Source: Antedon mediterranea
Taxonomy: Eukaryota > Echinodermata > Crinoidea > Comatulida > Antedonidae
Direction: 5' to 3'
Length of the DNA: 64,000 nucleotides
NCBI RefSeq assembly: GCF_964355755.1
Contig: NC_092679.1
Span: 7,688,001 to 7,752,000 of the forward strand
The notes below the pieces were generated by a model that saw only the letters and a program-made list of their open reading frames with translations, did no database searches and was not told where the DNA came from. The position numbers and the translations under genes were made by a program. Each line of letters starts with the position of its first letter. Within the stretch, counting starts at the first letter, position 1. This document shows positions 13,093 through 35,930 of the stretch, piece after piece.

Positions 13093-13945
13093 TTAGTTTG
13101 ACATTAGGTGTTGTTTTAATTTAATGGAAAATAAAGAAATTGAAACAGCATTTGTAATTGGGGGTGGTAAACTGTTCATCATTGATGGACCGGAGTATCT
13201 AATACTGTTTTGAAAATAATTGGTGTTGTGGATAGGTATGTGTAAATCAGTTCTAGAACGTGTAGGGTAATTGTGAATAGAAAAATTCGGAATAAACATA
13301 TTGTTTAAATGATTTGGAGAAGTGGAATGCAGGGCAGAGAATACAAATTTGCCTTGTTGCATTAAGTTTATATCAATGAGTTTGAGGAGATTAAGTTTGG
13401 AAAATAAATGGGAAGAATGGGACCGCGGTGGAGCGCCAGATATAATCCTGATAGCCTTCTTTTGAATAATTTGCAGTTTACTGAGGTTGGATACGTAAGT
13501 ATTGGCGCAGACAATGTTACAGTAGCTCAAATAGGGAAGAATGAGGGAGCAGTAGAGGGTTCGAAGAATATTAAGGGGTAAAAATGAGGATAACCTAGAT
13601 ATGATACCAACGCTTTTGGAAGTCTTATTCTCTACTTCTTTAATATGATTTTTCCACGTTAGATTGCTGTCCATAACTACACCTAAAAACTTAGCTGATT
13701 GTACACAAGGTATATCCTGGTTGTCAATGGTAATTTTGTTGGCTGATAAGTCAATAGATTTTAATAGTTGTGGGGTCCCAAAAAGGATGAAGCTACATTT
13801 TTTATGATTAAGAGAAAGTTTATTAGCTGCAAAATATTGGGACAAATTGATCAAATTGGAGTTTACAGTATTGAATAAGGATTGGACATTTTTGTTAGAA
13901 TAAAGTACTGTAGTGTCGTCAGCATAAAGGAAAAAATTTAGGAGA
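13093..13945 (-). pseudogene. Reverse transcriptase pseudogene, C-terminal part
   Basis: This frame is open from the catalytic FLYADDTTVLYS box (about 13905-13945) through LNHKKCSFILFG, SAKFLGVVMD and the tail RYSGPSMMNSLPPP to a stop at 13093. Between 13945 and 14070 the GVPQGS motif is visible but is followed by a small deletion and a stop, so at least three lesions separate it from the N-terminal part. Confidence 0.85.
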
Positions 13946-14072
13946 AGTGAATATCATTGATGTATAGAATAAATAAGTAGAGATCCTTGAGGGACGCCGC
14001 ATGTGATAGGACTAAAAGTGGATATGGAGTGAGAGTATTTGGTACATTGGGCACGATTGGAGAGGTAACTAT

Positions 14073-15425
14073 TTAAGAGATTAATTGCTGATCCACGGAT
14101 TCCATAGTGAGATAATTTGTGTAGAAGAATACTGTGGTCAATAGTATCAAAAGCCTTGGAAGGTCTATGAAAATGCCGATTGTAAGATGACGGTTTTCGA
14201 AAGCGTCTATAATTTTATTTGTCAGGTTGATGAGAGCCATTGACGTGTTGTGTCCCTTTCTGAAACCGTATTGTCTGTTGAAAAGTAAGTTGAATTTGGT
14301 AATAAATGAAAATATTCGGTCATAAATTACTCTTTCCAGGGCTTTTGAAAAAATGGATAAAATGGAGATCGGTCGATAATTAGAGAGATCAGATTTAGGA
14401 CCAGATTTGTATATAGGGGTAACGCGTGCTAGCTTCATCCTCTCTGGGAACACACCGCTGGATAAAGCAAGATTAAAAATATGACACAGGGGAAGGGAAA
14501 TCAGGTCAGCAATGTATTTAATGGCCTTGGTATGAAAGTCATCAATACCTGGAGATTTATTTTTTTCAAAAGAGGTTATTATTTTGACTATTTCAGACTC
14601 ATCAACTGGGTTAAGAAATATTAGATTTGGATTTGGTAAGAATTCTTTGAATGATTTGGTAACACGGGGAATTTGGTTTGCAAGGGTGGGGCCAATTTCG
14701 ACAAAGTATTTATTAAACGCATTAGAAATTTTCTCCTGATCTTCGGTCAATTCGCCATCGCAGTTAAAGGGAGTATTGGATTGTTGATTGCTGTTGTTTT
14801 TGTTAATCAGAAAATTAATTGTCTTCCAAGTTGCCTTGATATCATTTTTATGTTTGTGAAATATATTTTGGAAGTAATTAGCTTTAGAAATTTTGATTAC
14901 AGAATTCAATTTATTGGGGTATAGTTTATAAGCTTTTTCATTTATGGGAGTCGGACGGTGAAGAAATTTGGCATATAATTTCTGCTTATATTTTATGGAT
15001 TTCAGCAAGCCGTCAGACATCCATGATTTTATTTTTTTGTCTTTTTTAGTATTGTATTGGAGGGGGAAGTTTTTGTCGTATAGGGACTTTAGTGTGTTTT
15101 CAAAGTAATTGTATGCTATATCGGGGTCCTGGTTGTAAAATACATTGGTCCACTGTTGAGTAGCCACTTCTTGACGGAAGTGTTCTAATGTAGAGGGGTT
15201 AATTTTCCTAAAAGCCAATTTATCTTCCCTGTTTGAGCTAGTAGTAACATTAGACAAAAATGAAATATTAAACACTGGGAGATGGTCAGAGATGTCACTG
15301 TAAAATAGTCCACTCATGTTTGGAAAGTCAATTTGATTGCTTATGATATTGTCTAACAGGGTAGCTGTAGTTTTGGTAATACGAGATGGTCTGTGAATGC
15401 GGGGAAGGTAACGATATTGATTTGA
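14073..15425 (-). pseudogene. Reverse transcriptase pseudogene, N-terminal part
   Basis: Open in one frame from the truncation near 15425 down to 14073. It shows the endonuclease end SDHLPVF, then RT motifs KSPGIDDFHTKAIK, ARVTPIYKSG, SNYRPISILSIFSKALE, YGFRKGHNTSMAL and GIFIDL. The frame breaks right after GIFIDL (near 14160), where the expected SKAFDTIDH continues in the next frame, so one base has been lost. The residues after the break shown in this frame are not native. Confidence 0.88.
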
Positions 15426-15858
15426 TCATCTCATCTTGCGTTAGTAATTAATAAACACAATATTGCAAAACAAATTTGAAGATGTTAAAAAGTATTGTTG
15501 TAATAATTTAAAAATGTACTGAAGGTGAGTGTATCATCTCACAAAAAACTATAAGATTATGGATATTTATACACAGATTTATAGAAAAACATTTAGAAAT
15601 CCATCCATCCTGTTATCTATGAATTTCCTATAGAAAGTTCTCTGTTCAGTTCACGGCGCTGATTGTACTTAAAACTAATGAGGGTTATTATCAATGCTGT
15701 TGATTTATATTTAAACTAGAGGGTACTCCGAGAGTACAAACCTCCGCCTACTGTAAAATTCCTCTACATAAAATGCCCCCTGAATATTTTTTTTTAACAT
15801 TTTTTTTTTATTAGTTCTAAGTGTAAATATGTTAACTGCACACTACAAAGTTGTGGAT

Positions 15859-15927
15859 GACAGTGTGGTGTAATGGTTATGTATCCAGCCTCTCACAGTT
15901 GAGGTCGCTGGTTCAAGCCCCACTGAG
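15859..15927 (+). repeat. tRNA-derived SINE head (A and B boxes)
   Basis: A-box-like TGGTGTAATGGTT and B-box GGTTCAAGCCC are spaced as in tRNA. The ends GACAGTG and CACTGAG pair over five positions, and the anticodon loop would read CTC (Glu). T runs follow. It is treated as a SINE head because it sits inside a repeat and the acceptor stem is imperfect. Confidence 0.65.
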
Positions 15928-16228
15928 GGTTTTTTTTTTTTAATTATTTTTTTATTTTTTATTTTTTTTTTTTGGTGGACCTTGATCTTTGACCCTGACC
16001 CTTCAAAATGTAACCACAATTATATGATGTGTCATTGATCATTGTGGCTAAGTTTGGTGAGAATCGGATCAAAACTGTGGTCTCTAGACAGTAAAATAGT
16101 TTTTTGTTAGTTATGACCTTGACCTATGACCTTTCCCCCTCAAATTCGAACTCGTCCGAGCTTTTTGGGCATAGATCATTGTGTCCAAATTTGGTTAGAA
16201 TCGGATAAAAACTGTGGCCTCCAGGCTG

Positions 16229-16310
16229 TTCACAGACACACACACAAACACACAAACACACACACACACAAACACACAAACACACACACAAACACAAACA
16301 CACAAACATA
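16229..16310. repeat. CA-rich microsatellite (CACACACAAA type)
   Basis: An uninterrupted stretch of CA dinucleotides with regular AA interruptions, at the right side of the composite repeat and about 190 bp upstream of the slc38a6 start. Confidence 0.95.
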
Positions 16311-16495
16311 CAGGGGTGAAAACATAACCTCCTTCTTGGCGGAGGTAAAAATAGGAAATTTTATACGTGGAACTCCCCTTTAAGGTTAAGAAATGCTTGA
16401 ACTCCCCCATTTCTGAGTCACGTGTTTAACGGCACGTGATATCAACAATTCCATGTGAATGACGGGTGGAAGATTGACACAAAAAAGTAAGCAGT

Positions 16496-27412
<10,917 letters not shown>

Positions 27413-28090
27413 TCTAATACCCATTAAGATTGACAAAGAGTTTATCTGATTTAGATTGTGTGTTCAACATTACCATTGGTACAGGTTGCTGACTCAGCAG
27501 AGTTGCAGCTTATGTACCAATCACCATGTTACCATCTCAATTAGCCACATCACCATTGGTATAGAGCTGCAAGTTATGTGATAAATCTCCCCATAAATAC
27601 CAACCACCACCACCATTTTTTATATGTTTTGTTAGGAATAGTATTTTATAAATTTACCCCTCTTTCTCTCTTATTTAACACAAATTCATTATAGTATAAA
27701 AATAAATTAATAAATTGTTTAAAAGTGTAATATATAACATGTTTCCATTTTTTGTGTCTTATATTATATTTTCTTTTATTTAACTAGAAGTAATTTACTT
27801 TTAAAACACTTATTATATACAATTTTGTTGTTCATAAAAAAGTACGATGTAGGATGCCAATTGTAAGATTGTGCTACACGGAGCACTCATCTTTGACCTA
27901 TACAATACAAACATTGTCGATAATTATTATTAAGTTCTTTACAATTAACATTGATAATGATAAATGACCCCACGATGAGCAAATATTGACATAGCGATCA
28001 CCGATTATGACAATGCAATATTAAAATGAAAATACATAGCTGAATTTCATCACTGTTATTCTGTACTTTCAACGACCAAGATCTCTCAAC
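27413..28090. other. Intergenic region between slc38a6 and dehydrogenase gene 2
   Basis: It holds the slc38a6 3'UTR and the gene 2 promoter. A short duplicated stretch with CACATCACCATTGGTA and CAACATTACCATTGGTAC is seen at 27465-27560. No other gene is supported. Confidence 0.6.
27701..27706 (+). promoter_or_regulatory. Polyadenylation signal AATAAA, slc38a6
   Basis: AATAAA lies 289 bp past the slc38a6 stop in AT-rich sequence, with a second AATAAA-like hexamer just downstream. It is the best candidate 3' end before the next gene starts at 28091. Confidence 0.4.
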
Positions 28091-31000
28091 ATGGCACCTC
28101 GTATCGTCTTAATCACTGGCTGCTCCTCAGGAATCGGTCTATGGGCAGCTGTAGTGCTGGCAAAGCAACCTGATTTCAAGGTATAAGTCTAGGACCTGGG
28201 TCAGATTTGTATGCACTTAATTTAGGAGAGAATATCTCAACTGTTATAGGATAATTTGACCCCAAGGAACAACATGGGATATGTGCCAAATTCGCTATCC
28301 GGGGCGAACATGCCCAAAACCGGGGTCAAAGGTTAAAAATGTGTGGTTCTTATATCTCGACAACCACTTGTCGTACAGATTTGCTTTTGGTGTCAAATTG
28401 TTCAGAATATACATATTTATATTCGGTCTAACACAACTTTTGGCGAAAAAATGACCGGATATGCTTTTACTGACCTTTGGCCCAAAAATGAACAAAAAAC
28501 ACATTTTTGGGTTAAATTATTCTTTAAAATGCCAATGGACTAACTGTATGGTATCAAATGAAAGCATACACAATATGCTACCCATTGCTACCCAACTTGT
28601 ATTATAAATTTTCAATTATGAGGCTAACTGTATGGAAAATGTGCATATTTTGATTACTTTGATATAAAAAAAATGAATATTTGGTAACATAATTGTTAAG
28701 TTTATTTATATAATATTAAATAATTGTAAGTATTTGGAAAAACTATTTGGTATCAAATAAAAGCCCATAAAATATTCTATCCATTGCTACCCAACTTGTA
28801 TTAAAAATCTGTAATTATGATGCTAATTTTGCTAAAAAAGTGCATATTTTATAATTTTTTTACAAAAATTAGTATATTAAATAGTGTAAATTTATTTTGG
28901 TTTATTTTGTATAATAAATCAATATTTGTTTAGCTTTAATGAACTATGTCACATATTAAATGAAAGCCAATCAAATATGCTATCCAATTGAATTGTAAAG
29001 TTAAAATTATAAAGCTAATTTATAAAATGTGTTATACATATGTATAGTGTAAATATATTTTGGTTTATTATACATTTAATTCTAGTGTTTTAAATAACTA
29101 TTTGGTATCAAATTAAACCCCATAAAACATGCTACCTAGTACATACAGATTATCCAATATGTATTGAAAATGAATCTTTTTTTTTTGTGGAAAATATAGA
29201 ATTATATAATATTATAAATAAACCAAAATAAATTTACACTACTTACTGTATTCTCATTTTTGTCCAAAAAAAAAGAATATTTTCAAAAAAGTCATAATTA
29301 AAGATTTTCAATACAAGTTTGGTACCAATGGATAGTAAGTATATTGTATAGGTTTAATTTTTATACCAAATATAACGCTAGAATTATTTAAACCAAAATA
29401 AATTTACACTAATTTATACTCATTTTTGTCTAAAATTAATAAAATATGCATATTTTCCAAAAGTAGCATCGCATAATTAAAGATTTTTAATAAAAGTTGG
29501 GTAGCTATGAATAGCATATTTTATGTGCTTTCCTTTGATACCAAATATGTCTTCCAAACATTTGAATTATTTAATATCGTAAATAAACCAAAATAAATTT
29601 ATACTATCTAGTATCATTTTTGTCAAAAAACAATAAAATATTCACATCTTTTTACAAAATTAGCATCATAATTACAGATTTTTATTACAAGATGGGTGCC
29701 AATGAATAGAATATTTTATGGGCTTTCATTTGATACTATATAGTTCTTTCAAACACTCAAATTATTTAATATTATAAATAAACATAACAATTACGCTACC
29801 AAATATTCATTTTCTGTATAAAAGTAATCAAAATATGCACATTTTCCATACAATTAGCTTCATAATTAAAAATGTTCAGTACAAGTTGGGTAGCAATGGG
29901 TAGCATATTGTGTATGCTTTCATTTGATACCATACAGTTTGTCCATTGGCATTTTAAAGAATAATTTAACCCGAAAATGTGTTTTGGTCATTTTTGGGTC
30001 AAAGGTCAGTAAAAGCATTTCCGGTCATTTTTTCGCCAAAAGTTGTGTTAGACCGAATATAAATATATATATATTCTAAACAATTTGACTCCAAAAGCAA
30101 ATCTGTACGACAACTGTTTGTCGAGATATAAGAACCACACATTGTTAACCTTTGACCCCGGTTTTGGGCATGTTCGCCCTGGATAGAGAATTTGGCACAT
30201 ATCCCATATTGTTCCTTGGGGTCATTATCTTATAACAGTTGAGATATTCTCTCCTAAATTAAATGCATACAAATCTGACCCAGGTCCTAGACTGTACTAA
30301 TCATATATGATTGCAATTAGTGGGCGCGCATTGTGTGAGTTTTTTGCGCACGCATGTGAAGTTTCTTTCTCAAAACACGTGGAAGTGTTAGTAAAAACGT
30401 ACAAATAATGTGGCATATATTTTAATAATTTGTCTTTCTCTAAATCTAATTGCTTTGAAGCTTTTTAGCGGCCCTCCATGAGTACACTATCTTTAGGCGA
30501 CCTAAATATTTGTATTTTTATTAGGTGTATGCGACGATGAGAAATACTGGTAAGAAGGGAGAACTGGAAAAAGCAGCCGGTGGCTGTCTTGACAAAACCT
30601 TGTTCATCCGAAAGTTGGACGTCAAAGATGACAAGACGTTCAAACCTGTTTTGGATGAGATCATCAACTCAAATGGCAAATTAGACGTCTTAAGTGAGTC
30701 ACTTGCTGAGAATGTAGTAATTTACAGTAATCTTGAATTGAAGCCCAAGGCTTATACACCATAATATGCGTGATTTCTTATGATTGTTTAATTCAAAATC
30801 CAATCTTCTTTTTAGTCAACAACGCAGGACTTGGAATGCTTACAATATCCGAAGCGGCGCCCGTGGAAGGAGTGCGCCATGTATTCGAGACCAACGTCAT
30901 CGGGTTGTTTCAACTAACTCAGGCTGTAATTCCAATAATGAAGAAACAAAAAGCAGGACATATTGTTAATGTTACAAGTATCGGTGGAATAGCAGGTGTT

Positions 31001-31895
31001 GTACGCGTATTCGCTTGCAATAGTTTTGACCAATCGCGCAGCGACCTTCTCATCCCTTTCTAAAATCCGCGTACTTAAAATGGAAATTCAGACTTTTTTT
31101 TGGTTTTGCAAGCCTAGAACCATGTCAAATATAAATCATTGCAATTTATTATGAACATTTAACCATCACTATATTATCTACAGGTGTACCTTACAACACC
31201 ATGTACTGCGCTTCAAAGTTTGCAGTAGAAGGAATGACTGAATCACTAGCTGTTGAGTTGATGTCTGATAATATTCGGTAGGTTCATCATAAATATGTAT
31301 TAAAATATAGTGACTACAAACACTTCGTTTGCGTCCCATCACCCAATGTCATGACTCGTCTGTTTGCTGATTAACTAACTGACCATTAATATTATTAGTA
31401 ATTGCACTATATTGAGCAGAAATGATAACTCAGTTGATTAAATTCCATTTGCTGGAATTTGTTTTGATGTCTAGCCTAGTTTGTCAATGAAACCTTAAAG
31501 AGATGCAAATTTTACGCATAACTTGTGCGTGTTTTGCTGATTTAGTGATTTTATTTTTTCCTATTAGATTTAGTTTGATTGAACCAGGTCCAGTCAACAC
31601 CAGTTTCCGTGAAAACATCCAGGACGCTAGCGGCACAGGATTGGACAACCCGGATATCGATGAAGACACCAAAAAGAAATTTGTAACCCTTGTCAATAGT
31701 ATTAGCGATTCTTTCGCAAAAGTCGCTCAAACGGGTGAAGATATTGCTAAAGTTATTCTTAAAGCGGTTACTGATGAGAAGCCATGCCTTCGATACCAAA
31801 CGAGCGAGTATGGAGTAATGAGGGCTAAAAAAACACTAGTTGATTCGACGGGAAATAATTTCTTAGATATGTTTCGTGCTGCGATTAAAAATTAA
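28091..31895 (+). CDS. RDH8 / 17beta-HSD1-like short-chain dehydrogenase, gene 2 (5 exons)
   Basis: Exons: 28091-28180, 30525-30693, 30816-30995, 31184-31277, 31568-31895. All are GT-AG, and the product is 286 aa. Seen: [16 protein letters not shown] at the N-terminus (cofactor-binding glycine motif), VYATMRNTGKKG, LDVLINNAGLG, catalytic Ser141 in VTSIGG, Tyr154 and Lys158 in YCASK, then FSLIEPGPVNTSF. Family knowledge: the same SDR28C pattern as RDH8 and 17beta-HSD1, so an NADP(H)-linked retinoid or steroid dehydrogenase is likely. Intron 1 (2344 bp) is almost wholly a palindromic repeat element; the matching intron in gene 3 is only 303 bp. Exon 3 is nearly identical to gene 3 while the end of exon 5 has diverged. 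It follows slc38a6 by about 680 bp on the same strand. Confidence 0.92.
28186..30293. mobile_element. Palindromic 2.1-kb element filling intron 1 of dehydrogenase gene 2
   Basis: The left end AGTCTAGGACCTGGGTCAG is matched by the inverse at 30275-30293. Arms of about 1 kb run to a centre near 29200. Each arm starts with a conserved segment holding GACCTTTG motifs and then tandem units of about 190 bp (GGTATCAAATGAAAGC, CCATTGCTACCCAACTTGTA, TGTGCATATTTT). No coding capacity. The outer segments are related to those in the 60.7-kb palindrome. Confidence 0.85.
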
Positions 31896-33198
31896 AAATG
31901 ATTATTAATTAAATAATGTAGTCTTACTCACATTCTTTTATTAACGAGTTTTAATTAAAATAGCTGGCTCCTGCTTTGTTTTACTTTATGAAGAGTTTAA
32001 CCAAATTTAACGCAAGCGTACAAATTATGTGCAACACGTACAAGATTTGTACGCGCGCGTTCGTACTGCTGTACGTACGTGTCTCTTTATTGTGGCATTG
32101 GTATTTTATTACAAACATTCTTAAATCGAGTGTAAATCAAACACAAATAGTATGATGACATCAATGAATAAACATACATCTGGTGGAAACTAGAATATTC
32201 TAATATCCAAATTCTGTTTGCCTCTTATGAGTTTTCTTTCATTTTAACATTGGGTATATCTACATGAACAGTACTAAGATACTGCAGTTATTTGCATAAT
32301 AACAGATAGTTGGAGGGTTTGCCACCTAACCCTCTAAATAAAAGAAAAACAATATTTATTTTCCATTCAGGCAATAATAATAATAATTGTGTGTATTTAT
32401 TTCTATTTTATTAGAGCAAATATAAATATATACTTTGCGAATAATTTGAGACTAAAATTATAACTTTTTGACTAGTGGTGAATGAGATATTGAGCGGCCA
32501 TTTTCTTGACTAATGGTGAAAAATAAAGTTTCACGGTCATTTTTGGCAAAAGTTGTCTATTTAAGTGAATAAAAATATGTATCTTCTGAGTATTTTGACA
32601 CCAACTATGACCATATCCGCCAAACGATTTCTGAGATATGAAAAGTGTGCTCTAAGCCAAACATGTTTGTGTCGGCTATATGTCAAAGGTCAAAATTAGG
32701 GGTTTATTGACATTTTATGATTTTTATTACATTAGAACAAATATAAACATATACTTTGCGAGTAATTTGAGACCACAATTATCACTTTCTGACCAATGGT
32801 TGCTGAGATATTCATATGGAAAATTGTTTACCATTGGTCAGAAAAGGGCTTTTCGTCCACTTTTGGACACAAGCATCCCAAGTGTTTAACTGAGTGTAAT
32901 ACAGCAATGGTAAATTATGATAATTTGTGAGAGAGTTGGCATATTAATAGTTAACTAATATTTACATAAACGAAATTAATAGTTAACTAATATTTACATA
33001 AACGAATGATTTGCCAACATGAACGGATGCAGTGACTAAGCAAGTTTTGTGGTGTAAGTCTGTACACACTTGAGTATACATCTAGTCACGCGTGGAAGAA
33101 GGTTGTTAATAGTCCTCTAGTCCTTGCAAAATCAGTGTTCTACTTCTTCAATAAACCTGCCGCAGTTCTTTAAAATCACATTAATATTCGTACAAAAG
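31896..33198. repeat. Intergenic region with a degenerate direct repeat related to the palindromes
   Basis: Two segments, about 32409-32495 and 32726-32812, share CAAATATAAAYATATACTTTG, AATTTGAGAC and TGAGATATT, about 317 bp apart. They resemble the GTCAAAGGTCA-bearing parts of the elements at 28186 and 60703. A TTAATAGTTAACTAATATTT direct repeat lies at 32945-33005. No gene is seen. Confidence 0.65.
32167..32172 (+). promoter_or_regulatory. Possible polyadenylation signal, dehydrogenase gene 2
   Basis: AATAAA lies 272 bp past the stop at 31895. A closer ATTAAA-type hexamer just after the stop could also serve. Confidence 0.25.
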
Positions 33199-35054
33199 AT
33201 GGCACCTCGTATAGTTCTGATCACTGGCTGTTCGTCTGGGATTGGTCTTTCGGCGGCTGTAGCTCTAGCTAAGCATCCAGATTTCAAGGTACCGTATATT
33301 TTATTGTTGGGAGCTAGCTCTTATTCATTATTGAGGGTATCGTGTCATCAAGAGGCTTTTGGTGTACAATTTAATCAAATTTAATTTTATATATACGTTT
33401 TCATTATGTCCATTTTAGGCACGCGGATGTTTGCTTATTGAAGTATCGTTTTATATACGTTATTAGGAAGAAAGTATTTTAGCCTACTGTAATATAGTCT
33501 CTCGTTTGTCCATGTTTGATCAAGTGATGTGGCTGTATTTTGAAACAGTATTTTAAAAGTGACCTCAAACTGGAAATGTTGATTTTATTAGGTGTATGCG
33601 ACGATGAGAAATACTGGTAAGAAGGGAGACCTGGAGAAAGCAGCTGGTGGTGGCTGCCTTGACAAAACCTTGTTCATCCGAAAGTTGGACGTCAAAGATG
33701 ACAAAACGTTCAAACCAGTTTTGGATGAGATCATCAACTCAAATGGCAAATTAGACGTCTTAAGTAAGTCACATCATTGCTGTATCGTTGTTGTCAGAGA
33801 ATATTGACATGTGAAAACAAAGGGAATATTGCAAAGAGTAGGGGAAATCTCCTCAATTCTAATATATTCTATCAATTCATCATATTCGTGACAAGCCGAG
33901 TAAACTTTCCCTTAAAATATACACTTTTCTTAATTAATTTCTTATATAGTCAACAACGCAGGACTTGGAATGCTCACAATATCCGAAGCGGCGCCCGTGG
34001 AAGGAGTGCGGCATATACTCGAGACCAACGTCATCGGGTTGTTTCAACTAACTCAGGCTGTAATTCCAATAATGAAGAAACAAAAAGCAGGACATATTGT
34101 TAATGTTACAAGTATTGCAGGTTTTCTAGGTATTTATTTACATAACCTGCTTAATTAGGTGACCGTATTTTATAGGCATAATACCACCTTAAATGAGAAT
34201 TACATGTGACTTATTTGTTTTTATCAACTTATAGGTAAACAAATTAGGACCATTAGTTAAAATATATTAACATCCCTAACATAGTCCTTAGTATTTCCCA
34301 TTTAAACCGAGTTTGATTTGGTAAAATCTTAAACTAAAAATCGCGTACTTATTTCAATAGGTACACCTTACAGCACAATCTATTGTGCTTCAAAGTTTGC
34401 AGTAGAAGGAATGACTGAAAGCCTTGCGGCTGAATTGATGTCTGATAATATTCGGTAGGTAGGCCCTAGTGACAACGATTGGCAGAATCTACTTACTTAC
34501 ATGACTTACAAAGACTGTGATTTGATTGGATGACTCGCATCATCTGCTGGTCTAGGACTATTGGCAAAGTTTGAACAACTTTGCTTCCCAAACTTTGAGT
34601 TTGCGTATATTTACAAAGTAAAGTTTACTAGTGTAAACTATGCTTATAGCTTATTGAATATTTAATAATACTAACATCAATAATATTAAAAGATAATAGT
34701 AGGTCTATTGATTCGGTTCTTATTCACAGTTTTAGTTTGATTGAACCAGGTCCAGTCAAAACCAACTTCCGTGAAAACATCCAGGAAGCTAGTGGCACAG
34801 GATTGGACAATCCGGATGTCGATGAAGATACGAAAAAACGTTTCGTAGCCGTCCTAACCAAACTTCGAGAAATATACGCACCAGTTACGCAAACAGCCGA
34901 TGAAATCGGTGGCGTAATAGTTAAAGCGGTTACGGATGAGAAACCATGTTTGCGATACCAGACAAGTGAAGACGCAATTAAGAGGGCAAAGTTCAAGCTG
35001 GCTGATCCATCTGGAAATAGCTTTCTTAGTATGTACCGCGAGGCATTAGAATAA
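33199..35054 (+). CDS. RDH8 / 17beta-HSD1-like short-chain dehydrogenase, gene 3 (5 exons)
   Basis: Exons: 33199-33288, 33592-33763, 33950-34129, 34361-34454, 34730-35054. All are GT-AG, and the product is 286 aa. Seen: [36 protein letters not shown], Ser142 in VTSIAGFLG, Tyr155 and Lys159 in YCASK, and FSLIEPGPVKTNF. Exon 2 is 172 bp rather than 169 because of one extra glycine codon. Family knowledge: a short-chain dehydrogenase of the RDH8/17beta-HSD1 type. It is a tandem paralogue of gene 2, about 1.3 kb downstream in the same orientation. The C-terminal 70 residues differ most between the copies, which is where this family usually sets substrate choice, so the two may have different substrates (inference). 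A polyadenylation signal lies 139 bp past the stop. Confidence 0.93.
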
Positions 35055-35055
35055 A

Positions 35056-35930
35056 AAGTCGCACAATTAATGTTTGAAAATTGAATATTGAATATAATTT
35101 GATTAATTACGTTATAGGCCTATGCCTATCCGTGGCAAGCTTTGCCTATTACAATTAGTTACTTATATTTAATTTTGCTCGCACTTTTGTGCAATAAAGT
35201 TTAATTAATTCATGTGATGTCAAAAGATTTTTTTTTTAATTTAACGAAATCTGTCTAGGCTTTAGACTGTGTTTCGACTTATACAGTATGCGTGAATTAG
35301 TAAAGATGACGACGACGATGATGATGATGAATTTCCCCGGAGTTTGGGATAATAAAGTGTTATTGAATTGAATGACGATGGTTTTGCCCTAATGGGCTTT
35401 CGTAGAGAAAAACTCTACAAAACTGCGCGAAGTCAAATTTGGTATGGTAGACATACCTAAAAATCTCAAGTTCTGCGAATTACGTCTCATGACTGTACAT
35501 CATAGCCATCTTAGCCAAATCTAGCACAATATGCTCATAGCATAATGTTGACACATCTGGCATCTAGCATTTATGTTAGGTATAATTTTAGAAAATCTGG
35601 CATAATTTCTGAAAACCAATTCTGAAGCATATTTCCCATGATCTAGCATTTTTTCTACTATTTTTGCGAAAAAATCTAGCATAATTGTAAGCAAATATAG
35701 CACAATTTGGCAAAAACAAAAATTTTGTTTGGCCTTCCGCTTTTGTGGGACATAAAACATATTCATATACCGCCCTCATAAACGCTTGTGTCAAGCTAGC
35801 CAACAATAAGCCAGCCAACAATAAGCCAGCCCACTTTTATTTTTTCCAGCCAACAATAACTATGAAACGCCGTTTGTGCATTCTTTACATTTTCATTGTT
35901 ACTTATGGCTTTTATGGTATTAGGAATTAA
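35056..35930. other. Intergenic region with CTAGCATAATTTTG-type dispersed motifs
   Basis: It contains the gene 3 3'UTR. From 35515 to 35710 the words ATCTAGCA, TCTGGCATAATTT and AGCACAATTTGGC recur several times; related words (AATCTGGCATAATTTTG) reappear at 43510 on the far side of the satellite. The AACAATAAGCCAGCC tandem duplicate is at 35801-35830. No gene is seen. Confidence 0.5.
35193..35198 (+). promoter_or_regulatory. Polyadenylation signal AATAAA, dehydrogenase gene 3
   Basis: AATAAAG lies 139 bp past the gene 3 stop, followed by a T-rich stretch at 35230-35240 that would suit a downstream element. Confidence 0.5.

Larger units (their letters stand above)
12960..15427 (-). mobile_element. 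5'-truncated, decayed non-LTR retrotransposon (Jockey/CR1-like)
   Basis: On the minus strand the element opens inside the end of an endonuclease domain (TATLLDNIISNQ, SDHLPVF), runs through a reverse transcriptase, and ends with a C-terminal region typical of invertebrate Jockey-superfamily elements. Sequence past the last stop ends in TTTATTTATTTATTTTATT at about 12960-12985, a short-repeat tail rather than poly(A), as in CR1/L2-type elements. The left part of ORF2 (and any ORF1) is missing. Clade assignment is tentative. Confidence 0.85.
15716..16352. mobile_element. MITE/SINE composite with CCTCCGCC ends
   Basis: Left end CAAACCTCCGCC and right end GGCGGAGGTAAAA are inverted. Inside are a tRNA-like head (15859-15927), two related tandem segments of about 150 bp (each with TTGACC.TGACC, ATCATTGTG, AGAATCGGAT, AAACTGTGG), and a CA microsatellite. 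The same end structure is common in marine invertebrate genomes. Confidence 0.65.

Noticed and set aside
15859-15927. A functional tRNA-Glu gene
   Set aside because: The acceptor stem pairs at only five of seven positions and it is embedded in a repeat; a SINE head is the better reading.
16124-16410. Open frames rich in Cys-Val and His-Thr
   Set aside because: Translation of the CA microsatellite and its flanking repeat.
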